DNA of 64,000 nucleotides, from the NCBI GenBank assembly GCA_045541135.1, contig JAZQIO010000091.1, positions 1-64,000 on the forward strand. The letters run 5' to 3'. This document shows, in pieces, positions 57,260 through 64,000 of the stretch. A program made the position numbers and the translations under genes. Below the pieces are notes generated by a model. That model searched no databases. It saw only the letters and a list, made by a program, of their open reading frames with translations, and was not told the DNA's origin. This stretch comes from CAZNKU01 sp045541135 (lineage in GTDB: Bacteria > Bacillota > Clostridia > Monoglobales > Firm-18). Each line of letters starts with the position of its first letter. Within the stretch, counting starts at the first letter, position 1.

Positions 57260-57314
57260 AAGGCTCCCCTGTGTAAGGGGAGCTGGCAAATCGAAGATTT
57301 GACTGAGGGGTTGT
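57260..57314 (+). repeat. Palindromic interspersed repeat, copy C
   Basis: This variant has AGGCTCCCCT/AGGGGAGC and AAATC/GATTT hairpins and ends GAGGGGTTGT. It is opposite in orientation to copy D 30 bp away. Confidence 0.8.
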
Positions 57315-57319
57315 AATAA

Positions 57320-57682
57320 TCATATTTTTTCTATATCTTTTACAGTATTATCAATAAGTGTGCATACTGCTTCAAAATTCATCAATACATCAAGGTTTGA
57401 AAATCTGATAACTTTTATACCATAATTTTCTAAATATTTAGTTCTTTGTTCATCGTTTATAATGCCAATATCTTCGTAATGTTGAGAACCATCAAGCTCT
57501 ATAACCAATTTTGCTTTGGCGCAGTAAAAATCAGCTATATATTTTCCCAGTACTTTTTGTTTTGTAAATCGTATTGGGTAATTTCTTAAAAAATCATACC
57601 ACATTCGACGTTCTTCTTTGGTCATATTTTTTCTGAGTTCTTTTGCAAACGGAACTATATTTTTATTATGCTTTCTATCCAT
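57320..57682 (-). CDS. DUF559 endonuclease-like protein
   Basis: The 120-residue protein has the DUF559 (Vsr/PD-(D/E)xK-like) pattern. L-R-K-N-M-T-x-E-E-x-x-x-W lies at the N terminus. I-A-D-F-Y-C follows with the first acidic residue, then L-V-I-E-L-D-G-S-Q-H and V-I-R-F-S-N at the end. Members are assumed to be nucleases related to very-short-patch repair, but the activity is mostly untested. There is no strong Shine-Dalgarno. The gene is flanked on both sides by copies of the palindromic repeat family, which suggests that it moved with, or acts on, these repeats; this is inference. Confidence 0.8.
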   Translation of the reverse strand: MDRKHNKNIVPFAKELRKNMTKEERRMWYDFLRNYPIRFTKQKVLGKYIADFYCAKAKLVIELDGSQHYEDIGIINDEQRTKYLENYGIKVIRFSNLDVLMNFEAVCTLIDNTVKDIEKI

Positions 57683-57685
57683 TTA

Positions 57686-57737
57686 CAATCCTCCCGTCAC
57701 GCTCTGCGTGCCACCCTCCTTTACACAAGGAGGGCTT
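57686..57737 (-). repeat. Palindromic interspersed repeat, copy E
   Basis: It matches the copy at 57180-57231 with only a few substitutions and in the same orientation, 506 bp away, so the two form direct repeats around the DUF559 gene. Confidence 0.85.
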
Positions 57738-57743
57738 TCGTAT

Positions 57744-58541
57744 TTATAACTTTTTGCAAATAAGCAAAGCGTGATTACTCATTCCAGTACAGCTTTCATA
57801 AGACGTCATATAATCATAAAGAGGTTTCATCATTTCAAACCGTTCACTCGTCATGTCGTCTACAATTTTTTTTGTAATCATAAACTCTGTGCCTAAATTT
57901 TTTAGCTTTGTAAGTCCGTGCTGCTTTGCAAGTTTCTCCATATCTTCCGGGGTAGAATAGTAAAACAACCCTGTTTGTGAATCGTCTGTATTCATTTCAA
58001 GCACTAATTTATTACTTTTTTCATTGGGGTATACATCTCTCCAGTCATCGTAAATGCACGCACCTGCATAAGCACCTATTTTGTTGATGTATGCAAAAGC
58101 AACTATACCGTTTTTCTTGCAAACACGATTACATTCCGCAAAAACAAGCTTGGATTCATCAGTTGTAAGATGATATATGGGACCAAGACACAGTACCGCG
58201 TCAAAACTTTCGTCTGCTATATTCTCAAGGTTTGTTGCATCACCAATCTGACAGGATACGTTATCTGCATTTGCCCGCTCAATTTTATTTTTGAATATAT
58301 CTATATGACTTGGAACAATATCAACTCCAACATACTCTTTGCACTTGTCGTAATAATACATTCCGTAATACCCCGTGGCACAGCCAACCTCAAGTATGCG
58401 GGTTTCTTTTGTTATATATTCTTCCAGGTGCTTTTTTGTGTAGTGAAATTCCAAAGAAGATGTACGGGATTTTGTTGCACGTCTGTCCTCCCTGTTTCCA
58501 TTACCGTATTTTTCTATTACCATATCCTGATTTGATGACAT
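57744..58541 (-). CDS. Class I SAM-dependent methyltransferase
   Basis: The 265-residue protein has motif I I-L-E-V-G-C-A-T-G-Y, an acidic residue in V-G-V-D-I ending strand 2, and a G-D-A-T-N with F-D-A-V-L-C-L-G-P motif typical of methyltransferase type 11/25. The substrate is unknown. AAGGAGGA precedes the start, and a TTGAAA/TATAAT promoter lies upstream. It is divergent from ruvX. Confidence 0.88.
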   Translation of the reverse strand: MSSNQDMVIEKYGNGNREDRRATKSRTSSLEFHYTKKHLEEYITKETRILEVGCATGYYGMYYYDKCKEYVGVDIVPSHIDIFKNKIERANADNVSCQIGDATNLENIADESFDAVLCLGPIYHLTTDESKLVFAECNRVCKKNGIVAFAYINKIGAYAGACIYDDWRDVYPNEKSNKLVLEMNTDDSQTGLFYYSTPEDMEKLAKQHGLTKLKNLGTEFMITKKIVDDMTSERFEMMKPLYDYMTSYESCTGMSNHALLICKKL

Positions 58542-58570
58542 AATGGATTCCTCCTTTTATTTCCATACCA

Positions 58571-58599
58571 ATTATACTATAAAAAGCTTTGTTTTTCAA
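58571..58599 (-). promoter_or_regulatory. Promoter of the methyltransferase gene
   Basis: On the minus strand TTGAAA (594-599), 17 bp and TATAAT (571-576). Confidence 0.7.
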
Positions 58600-58616
58600 T
58601 AAATTTTAAAAATATA

Positions 58617-58646
58617 TTGCTATATTATCCCAATATGTGGTATAAT
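58617..58646 (+). promoter_or_regulatory. Promoter of ruvX
   Basis: TTGCTA (617-622), 18 bp and TATAAT (641-646) lie 24 bp before the start codon. Confidence 0.7.
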
Positions 58647-58669
58647 ATCGTCAGAAAAGAGGTTTGCAG

Positions 58670-59089
58670 ATGAAAAGAATACTTGGTGTTGACTTTGGTG
58701 TGGCACGCACAGGTGTTGCGCTAACAGACCCTTTGGGTATGATGGCGCAGGGTGTAGGTACAATAAGCTCCAGAAGAGTTGAAAAGGTCTTGCAGGATGT
58801 TGTTGCATATGCAAAGCAGTACGATGTTGAAACCATCGTTGTGGGACTGCCTAAAAATATGAATAACACAATCGGTGAAAGGGGAGAAGCCTGTATAGAA
58901 TTCGGCGATATGCTGAAGGAACAAACAGGGCTTGAAGTCGTTATGTGGGACGAGCGTTTATCTACCGTAAGTGCCATAAACTTTTTAAACGAAACAAACA
59001 CCAGAGGAAAAAAACGCAAAGCAGTTGTTGATACTGTGGCGGCGGAGATAATTCTGCAAAACTATCTTGATTTTAAAAAGAAAGGATGA
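58670..59089 (+). CDS. ruvX: Holliday junction resolvase-like protein RuvX (YqgF)
   Basis: The 139-residue protein has the RNase H-like motifs of YqgF: L-G-V-D-F-G-x-A-R-T-G, V-V-G-L-P and D-E-R-L-S-T, plus a final Asp in V-D-x-V-A-A-E-I-I-L. The family works in rRNA 5' maturation and possibly Holliday junction processing. The start is ATG 58670 with AGAGG upstream. It is followed after 7 bp by the DUF1292 gene, an order conserved in Firmicutes (yrrK-yrzB in Bacillus). Confidence 0.95.
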   Translation: MKRILGVDFGVARTGVALTDPLGMMAQGVGTISSRRVEKVLQDVVAYAKQYDVETIVVGLPKNMNNTIGERGEACIEFGDMLKEQTGLEVVMWDERLSTVSAINFLNETNTRGKKRKAVVDTVAAEIILQNYLDFKKKG

Positions 59090-59096
59090 ATTTGAA

Positions 59097-59408
59097 ATGG
59101 CTGATAAATTTAATGAAGAAATGAACGAGGAAATGGAAAATAATATAATCGAGCTTATTGACGAGGAAAGTGGCGAGGCAGTTCCTTTTGAACACCTTGA
59201 CACTATCGATATGGACGGTGTAACATACTTCGTACTTACAGAATTTTTTGAAGAAGCTGCAGAAGAAAGTGATGTTTACATTATGTCTATCGTAGTTGAC
59301 GAAAACGGTGAAGAAACACTTGAAATCGTAGAAGATCAGGCAATCGTTATGAAGGTTTTCAATGAATTTCGTGAACGCTGTGAAGGTGAATTTGACTTTT
59401 TGGATTAA
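59097..59408 (+). CDS. DUF1292 protein (YrzB-like)
   Basis: The 103-residue acidic protein shows the DUF1292 pattern: an I-x-L-x-D-E-x-G start, a Y-F-V-L-T strand, then V-Y-I-M and E-x-L-E-x-V-E-D, with a final F-x-E-F. Function is unknown in the whole family. AAAGGATG precedes the ATG. It is co-transcribed with ruvX as in other Firmicutes. Confidence 0.9.
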   Translation: MADKFNEEMNEEMENNIIELIDEESGEAVPFEHLDTIDMDGVTYFVLTEFFEEAAEESDVYIMSIVVDENGEETLEIVEDQAIVMKVFNEFRERCEGEFDFLD

Positions 59409-59437
59409 TTTGTCATTAATTTGTAAAAATAAAACAG

Positions 59438-59466
59438 TTGCATAATTCATATAATTTGGATATAAT
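59438..59466 (+). promoter_or_regulatory. Promoter of the 6S RNA
   Basis: TTGCAT (438-443), 17 bp and TATAAT (461-466) lie just before the start of the structured RNA. Confidence 0.75.
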
Positions 59467-59473
59467 ATAGTTA

Positions 59474-59677
59474 ATGAAATAAAAAGAAATTATCCCTGAT
59501 ATGTTCGTGATTATTTTCGCATATTTATAACCAACACATTTTAAAAGGGAACAAGTTCTCCGAAGCCTGCGTGCATGCTCAAATTTATTTGAGAAGCCCA
59601 TAAACCTTCGGGACGTACCCACCTGCGAAAGCAGGTTGTAAATATGAAATCACACGGCAATATTGGGGGATTTTTTT
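59474..59677 (+). ncRNA. ssrS: 6S RNA
   Basis: A promoter and a T-rich end bracket about 200 nt with no open frame. The 5' part (CCCTGATATGTTCG, later ACACATTTTAAAAGGGAAC) matches the Firmicutes 6S pattern. The ends pair into a long closing stem around GTGATT/AATCAC and ATCCC/GGGGAT. Internal hairpins CTCAAA/TTTGAG, ACCTGC-GAAA-GCAGGT and CCGAAG/CTTCGG give the expected rod with a central bubble. 6S RNA binds the sigma-A RNA polymerase holoenzyme and lowers transcription in stationary phase. The call rests on pattern memory, not on a covariance search; another structured RNA is the alternative. Confidence 0.75.
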
Positions 59678-59691
59678 GCCATAAAGCAAGT

Positions 59692-59729
59692 AATCACAAG
59701 GAATTTTGATTTTTCCTTGTGATTTTTTT
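59692..59729 (+). terminator. Terminator
   Basis: A perfect 12-bp stem (692-703 with 713-724) is followed by a run of T residues. It follows the 6S gene and may also stop the convergent gene at 59764. Confidence 0.85.
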
Positions 59730-59763
59730 ATTTATTCAGGAAGCCATACACTGCAATGTTTTT

Positions 59764-61539
59764 TTATTTTACTTTTAAAGTCAAGGTAATTGTTTCTTTC
59801 TTATTTATATCAACAGTAAAGTGTGCTGTTGCAAAGCCTCCGTTACAGTTGAAAATTCTTTTATCCTTTGATAAATCACGGTCTATATTTTTTGAACCTT
59901 CAATTTCAACAACTGCATTTTCCTTTTGTATGGTAACCGTATTTTTGTCTGTTTTTATATTTTCACACGGTACGGTTACAACAGGTATTATAAGCTTTGC
60001 ATTTTCGCAGTCTGCCGATGCACTTATTTTAAAGCTTTCCTCTGTAAGCGTATAGGTTATGGAGCAGGTTGAAATTTCTTCATGTTTAAAATTTTTCAAA
60101 GCCCCCTGAGCTTTATAGGTAATTGTTTTTCCATCATCGGATATTTCTGTTTTGGCAGTTGTATCGAATGTGTTTTTGTAACGTTCACCGTCTTTTTCAG
60201 TCTCTATTCTTGTAAGCTGACATACATTATCATAATGTTTTGGTATTTGCATATTATTAGGCTCTACAAGCTCGTATTCATTCTGTCCGCCTGTTAATAT
60301 AACTCCTGTTTTGTTGTGGTAAAGCAGTGTTACTGCACCGCCTGACGGTGTATCTTCCGGAACCTTTATTGCATAGTCGTCACATGAAAATGTTGCAGTC
60401 CACTCACCTCTTTTGGCAACAGAAACATCCATTGTTTTGTACTGCTTTATGCCGTCAAACACTTCTCGGGGAAGCTTTATGCCGGCGGTGCGTTTATGAA
60501 CTGTTTTTGCCATACAGATAATACCTTTCAGGTGGCAAAAGCTATGGTGTATGCAAACAGGCTCATTCATTTCATTGTGGTGCAAACCTCCGGCGAGAAG
60601 TCCGTTTACCGTGCATTTTTTATATAGTTCAAAATTTCTGTGAGCAGCCTCAAAAAATGCATCGTCATAATCCGCAAAATATTCGTATGCAGTCTGAGAA
60701 CCGTCTGCTGTACGGCTTCCCCAGTACGTCCATTTTGCAGTGCGTGCACCCCAAGAATTGTCCCATGCTCCATCAGGCAGCAAAAATTCAAGATGTGCCT
60801 TCAGGGATTTTAAGACAATTGTCTTTATATCATCGTCATTGTCAATATACTTAAGATATATAGCAAGGTTTGGAAGAGATTCCTCTACATTGTAACCAAT
60901 GTCTACCGCATAACATCCCTTTGGAGTTGATGTAAGCGTGGGTATTTTACCTTCACCAAACAAAAAACCTTCGTCTGTAAAGTGTTTAAGCACTATTTTT
61001 GCAATTTTTTTAGCCTTTTCGCAGTATTGTTCTTTGCCTGTCAGTTTCCAGGCTATTGCCATAGATGTTGCGGTGGCAACAATGTAATTTACAACCGCAT
61101 TCTTGGGAGGAAATTTGTCGGAATATAAAAATTCGCAGGTATCTTCATAGGTTTTGTACCAATGTTTGTAATCTTCAGGAGCTATAAATTCTTTAAGCTC
61201 GTACAAAAGCTCTCCAAGCTGAATGTTGAAAAATGATGTAATTCCACACCATGTGGAGTCGGCATCGTTTATAAACACTCCTTTGTTTTTTTGCATATTG
61301 TTTATAACCCATGTAAATGAAAGCTTTGCGGCATTGTAATATTTTTTATCGCCGGTTACGGAATAAAGGTAAACCAATGGATACATTGTATCTCCGATTC
61401 TGCCGTGCATACGTTTACATGCAGGGCACATAATTCCGCCGTAAAATTCCTTGTGCTTACTGTCTGTTACCTGCAATGATATAAGACTGTCCGCCCATGT
61501 TTTGAGTAAATTGAAATATTCGTTATTTGAGCTTTTCAT
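59764..61539 (-). CDS. (alpha/alpha)6-barrel glycosidase or lyase-like protein
   Basis: The 591-residue protein has no signal peptide. Residues about 1-370 look like a six-hairpin toroid, with G-R-I-G-D-T-M-Y-P-L-V-Y-L, W-C-G-I-T-S-F-F-N and H-H-N-E-M-N-E-P. The last 200 residues are beta-sheet-rich. This two-domain plan is shared by several uronide hydrolases and lyases (GH88/GH105, GH154 and heparinase-like groups), but I cannot assign a family. It is probably a cytoplasmic step in uronic-acid oligosaccharide breakdown. GGAGGG precedes the start. It is divergent from an AraC gene with abutting -35 boxes. Confidence 0.65.
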   Translation of the reverse strand: MKSSNNEYFNLLKTWADSLISLQVTDSKHKEFYGGIMCPACKRMHGRIGDTMYPLVYLYSVTGDKKYYNAAKLSFTWVINNMQKNKGVFINDADSTWCGITSFFNIQLGELLYELKEFIAPEDYKHWYKTYEDTCEFLYSDKFPPKNAVVNYIVATATSMAIAWKLTGKEQYCEKAKKIAKIVLKHFTDEGFLFGEGKIPTLTSTPKGCYAVDIGYNVEESLPNLAIYLKYIDNDDDIKTIVLKSLKAHLEFLLPDGAWDNSWGARTAKWTYWGSRTADGSQTAYEYFADYDDAFFEAAHRNFELYKKCTVNGLLAGGLHHNEMNEPVCIHHSFCHLKGIICMAKTVHKRTAGIKLPREVFDGIKQYKTMDVSVAKRGEWTATFSCDDYAIKVPEDTPSGGAVTLLYHNKTGVILTGGQNEYELVEPNNMQIPKHYDNVCQLTRIETEKDGERYKNTFDTTAKTEISDDGKTITYKAQGALKNFKHEEISTCSITYTLTEESFKISASADCENAKLIIPVVTVPCENIKTDKNTVTIQKENAVVEIEGSKNIDRDLSKDKRIFNCNGGFATAHFTVDINKKETITLTLKVK

Positions 61540-61574
61540 AACAGAACCCTCCTGACCTTAACAATATAACTGTA

Positions 61575-61631
61575 TATTATCAAATAATAACAGAACTTTC
61601 AATTGACGACAGAAACATATAATTGTATAAT
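61575..61631. promoter_or_regulatory. Back-to-back divergent promoters
   Basis: On the minus strand TTGAAA (598-603) and TAATAT (575-580) are 17 bp apart and drive the barrel-enzyme gene. On the + strand TTGACG (604-609) and TATAAT (626-631) are 16 bp apart and drive the AraC gene. The two -35 boxes touch, so RNA polymerases would compete for this site. Confidence 0.65.
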
Positions 61632-61653
61632 AGAACCATAGGAGGCGATTAGC

Positions 61654-62439
61654 ATGACGGATGTGTCCGTAAGAACGGATTTGCCGCAGCCATACTGTCA
61701 TTTGCATGTTTTCAACAGAAACGAAGGTTATGTGCTTGATTTTCACAGGCACTGCAAGGTGTGGCATATAAATTACATCACAGAGGGTGAAATAATGCTT
61801 TACTCGGGGGATAATGGTGTTGAGGTACATAAAAATCAAATGTTTATAATGCCGGAAGATGTTTCACACAAAATAGTGTCTGAAAAAGGTTATTCTCAAA
61901 TCGGGCTTGATATTTATTCCTGTGATGATGAAAGAAATATATACCGTATGGTAAGTACCTATTTTAATTTTTTTCCTGCGGTTATTAATGTTTCGCCGCC
62001 GGAAAAGACCTTTGGGGAATGTGTAGGACTTTTAAAAAATCCATTGCCGATTAATGTTAATTTGTATATAAATATGTTTGAAAGGCTTATATTGAATTCT
62101 GTACATAACATAACAAATGAAAAAACAACTTTTTCTTCAAAGCTTTCTGCAATTTTTAAAGAGTATGACCCGTGTATGCTTAAACTGGCGGATATTTGTC
62201 GCTTGACGAATTATTCAAAGACACAGGCGGAACGGCTTGCTGTTAAGGAACTTGGCTGCGGTATTACTGAATATCTTAATAAAATAAGGCTTGATAAAAT
62301 CTGTAACCTTCTTCAATATACAGAACTTACTATGGCGGAAATTGCCGAAAGGATAGGACTTTGCGATGCAAGTCATCTCACTGTTTTTTTCAAAAAGAGA
62401 ATGGGGATAAATCCGGGACTCTACAGAAAAGAGAAATAA
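61654..62439 (+). CDS. AraC-family transcriptional regulator
   Basis: The 261-residue protein has an N-terminal cupin with F-H-R-H and an H-K-N-Q-M-F-I-M-P-E-D strand. The C-terminal domain is less typical in the first helix-turn-helix (L-A-D-I-C, then Y-S-K-T-Q-A-E-R-L) but has a clear second one (M-A-E-I-A-E-R-I-G-L, L-T-V-F-F-K-K, G-I-N-P-G-L-Y-R-K). GGAGG lies before the ATG. It is divergent from the barrel-enzyme gene and presumably regulates it. Its 3' end converges on another AraC gene 18 bp away. Confidence 0.88.
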   Translation: MTDVSVRTDLPQPYCHLHVFNRNEGYVLDFHRHCKVWHINYITEGEIMLYSGDNGVEVHKNQMFIMPEDVSHKIVSEKGYSQIGLDIYSCDDERNIYRMVSTYFNFFPAVINVSPPEKTFGECVGLLKNPLPINVNLYINMFERLILNSVHNITNEKTTFSSKLSAIFKEYDPCMLKLADICRLTNYSKTQAERLAVKELGCGITEYLNKIRLDKICNLLQYTELTMAEIAERIGLCDASHLTVFFKKRMGINPGLYRKEK

Positions 62440-62457
62440 AAAGGCAAGGGACATTTA

Positions 62458-63288
62458 CTACACTTTATCCTTTCTGAATTTTTTCGGAGATATCCCTTTA
62501 AAGTCTTTAAAAACCTTTATAAAATAGCTAAGGTCATTAAAGCCGCAGGAATATGCGATATCCGTTACGGATTCGTCAGATGCAAGAAGCATTGCCGATG
62601 CCTTTTCAATACGGTAGCTGTTTAAATATTCTATAGGCTTTTTAGAGGTCATATTTTTAAAAAAGCTGCAGAAATATTTTGGTGAAACACCTGCCGTCTT
62701 TGCCATATCATCAAGTGTAATATGATTTGAATAGGATGCACGCATAAAGTTTAAAACTTTTTTCAGCTTGTAAAGGTTTTTTGCATTGTCATCTTCTATA
62801 TGCAGTTTTTCGTCAAAGTGGTTTTTGTTTATAAATTCCCCGAAAAGTGTATATAAATTTCCCATAACCGCAAACTTGTTTTTTGGATTTTTAAGCGATT
62901 CAAAAAGATTGGCGGTTATTTTATTTATTTCTGTATCTGTTGAAAACTCTTTTAAAACAATATCGTGGTTTATAATTCTGTTTATAAAGTTTTCAAGTTC
63001 TGAATTTATTCCAATAAAACGTGAGTCAAAAACAATACATTCATAACAGCAGTTTTCGGGCAATGCACTATGTATAACATTGCTGTTTACAAAAAGCACA
63101 TCACCCGGCTTTGCATCGTAGTGTCTGTCATTAAGTGAAACAGTGGCATTTCCACTTAAAATACGTATTATTTCAAGGTTTGTGTGGAAGTGGTGTGCCA
63201 TTTCGTATTTGGGATGATTTTTGTCTATACAGTAAAGTTCAATGGGAAAATCTTCCGTGCCGTGGAGCTTGATTTCATTAAAAGCCAT
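62458..63288 (-). CDS. AraC-family transcriptional regulator, probably of fucI
   Basis: The 276-residue protein has a cupin domain with H-H-F-H-T-N-L-E-I-I and K-P-G-D-V-L-F-V-N. The C-terminal DNA-binding domain contains I-T-L-D-D-M-A-K, Y-F-C-S-F-F-K, E-S-V-T-D-I-A-Y-S-C-G-F and G-I-S-P-K-K-F-R-K. GAGGTG lies before the ATG. It is divergent from fucI with 111 bp between starts. The fucI side has a TATAAT (63362-63367) but no good -35 box, which fits activation by this protein in response to a sugar such as fucose; the inducer is inferred. Confidence 0.88.
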   Translation of the reverse strand: MAFNEIKLHGTEDFPIELYCIDKNHPKYEMAHHFHTNLEIIRILSGNATVSLNDRHYDAKPGDVLFVNSNVIHSALPENCCYECIVFDSRFIGINSELENFINRIINHDIVLKEFSTDTEINKITANLFESLKNPKNKFAVMGNLYTLFGEFINKNHFDEKLHIEDDNAKNLYKLKKVLNFMRASYSNHITLDDMAKTAGVSPKYFCSFFKNMTSKKPIEYLNSYRIEKASAMLLASDESVTDIAYSCGFNDLSYFIKVFKDFKGISPKKFRKDKV

Positions 63289-63399
63289 ATTAACACCTCA
63301 AAATGTGAATATTTTTATACTTTTGTCCATTATAACACAAGAAATTAATTTTGTATAGGTATATAATTAAATTATCAATAAAATAACGGAGGTATAATT

Positions 63400-64000
63400 A
63401 TGGCTAAAAACAGATTAGTGGGGGATTATCCTGTTATAGGCATCCGCCCTACCATTGATGGCAGACGCGGAGTTTTAAAGGTAAGAGAATCACTTGAGGA
63501 CCAGACAATGAATATGGCAAAGGCTGCCAAAAAGTTGTTTGAAGAAAATCTTAAATATTCAAATGGTGAACCTGTAAAGGTTGTTATTGCAGATACTACA
63601 ATCGGACGTGTTGCAGAAGCGGCGGCTTGTGCTGATAAATTCAAAAAGAAAGGTGTAGACATTACACTTACTGTTACACCTTGCTGGTGCTACGGTTCCG
63701 AAACAATGGATATGGATACAAATACAATAAAGGCCGTATGGGGATTTAACGGTACTGAAAGACCCGGTGCTGTTTACCTTGCTGCAGTTTTGGCTTCTCA
63801 TGCCCAGAAAGGTATTCCTGCGTTTGGCATTTACGGCCATGATGTACAGGATATGACTGATACCGAAATTCCTGCAGACGTTCAGGAAAAACTTTTGAGA
63901 TTCGGTCGTGCGGCTGTTGCGGCGGCTACCATGAGAGGCAAGTCATATCTTCAGATTGGTTCAATCTGTATGGGTATCGGCGGTTCTATTATAGACGTTG
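63400..64000 (+). CDS. fucI: L-fucose isomerase, 5' part (cut by window end)
   Basis: The first 200 codons are present and the frame is open to the last base. They contain I-G-I-R-P-T-I-D-G-R-R, R-E-S-L-E-D-Q-T-M-N-M-A, T-P-C-W-C-Y-G-S-E-T, W-G-F-N-G-T-E-R-P-G-A-V-Y and I-Y-G-H-D-V-Q-D, all hallmarks of FucI. The enzyme converts L-fucose to L-fuculose (also D-arabinose to D-ribulose) with Mn2+. CGGAGGT lies 6 nt before the ATG. The catalytic Glu and Asp lie in the missing part of about 390 residues. Downstream fuculokinase and aldolase genes may follow outside the window. Confidence 0.95.
   Translation, partial: MAKNRLVGDYPVIGIRPTIDGRRGVLKVRESLEDQTMNMAKAAKKLFEENLKYSNGEPVKVVIADTTIGRVAEAAACADKFKKKGVDITLTVTPCWCYGSETMDMDTNTIKAVWGFNGTERPGAVYLAAVLASHAQKGIPAFGIYGHDVQDMTDTEIPADVQEKLLRFGRAAVAAATMRGKSYLQIGSICMGIGGSIIDV

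Noticed and set aside
57057..57323. 88-codon minus-strand open frame upstream of rsmA
   Set aside because: Most of it translates the palindromic repeats; no start context or domain.

Overview
The window is AT-rich, with strong Shine-Dalgarno sequences (GGAGG type), consensus TTGACA/TATAAT promoters, SLH-anchored surface proteins and a Firmicutes-type ruvX-DUF1292 pair. It looks like a chromosomal piece of an uncultured anaerobic clostridium (Oscillospirales/Christensenellales-like, probably gut) that lives on complex polysaccharides. This lineage guess is inference; no 16S gene is present.

Layout. 0-0.8 kb: a cluster of palindromic repeats and a small cupin gene. 0.8-15.5 kb: one long + strand operon encoding a surface machine (SLH protein, 2175-aa multi-domain SLH protein, SLH-anchored heparinase II/III-like lyase, lipoprotein solute-binding protein). 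15.5-21.3 kb: sugar isomerase/epimerase-like TIM barrel, DUF4091 hydrolase, AraC regulators and a stalk-domain protein. 21.4-36 kb: a second + strand operon (TIM-barrel DUF4832-type hydrolase, LacZ-type GH2, secreted protein with a duplicated domain, second heparinase-like lyase with a discoidin domain, two SLH proteins). 36.2-41.8 kb: an XRE regulator overlapping a membrane-anchored ImmA/IrrE-like protease, then a 285-bp structured inverted-repeat element in the leader of sbcDC. 41.9-50.7 kb: a LuxR-type regulator with a direct-repeat operator, a small Cys-rich protein and a 2348-aa VWA/repeat/SLH adhesin. 50.7-54.3 kb: gene debris (DUF5107, AraC, EAL and glycosyltransferase fragments) around an intact AraC/glycosidase pair. 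54.4-59.7 kb: housekeeping genes (pckG, rsmA, ruvX, DUF1292), a methyltransferase, a repeat-flanked DUF559 gene and a 6S RNA. 59.7-64 kb: an (alpha/alpha)6-barrel enzyme, two AraC regulators and the first 200 codons of fucI, which runs off the window.

How it fits together. SLH lyases and repeat proteins on the wall probably cut a uronic-acid-containing polysaccharide outside the cell. A lipoprotein captures products, and cytoplasmic hydrolases (LacZ, DUF4091, DUF4832-type, MGH1-like, six-hairpin) with FucI and the TIM-barrel isomerase process them. Five intact AraC-type sensors, mostly divergent from enzyme genes, supply control. No ABC permease, SusC/D or PTS gene is in the window, so uptake partners lie elsewhere.

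Best candidates for something undescribed are the SLH-tethered lyase locus as a whole, the XRE/membrane-IrrE pair beside sbcDC, and the structured element in the sbcDC leader. All assignments come from reading motifs; no search was run.
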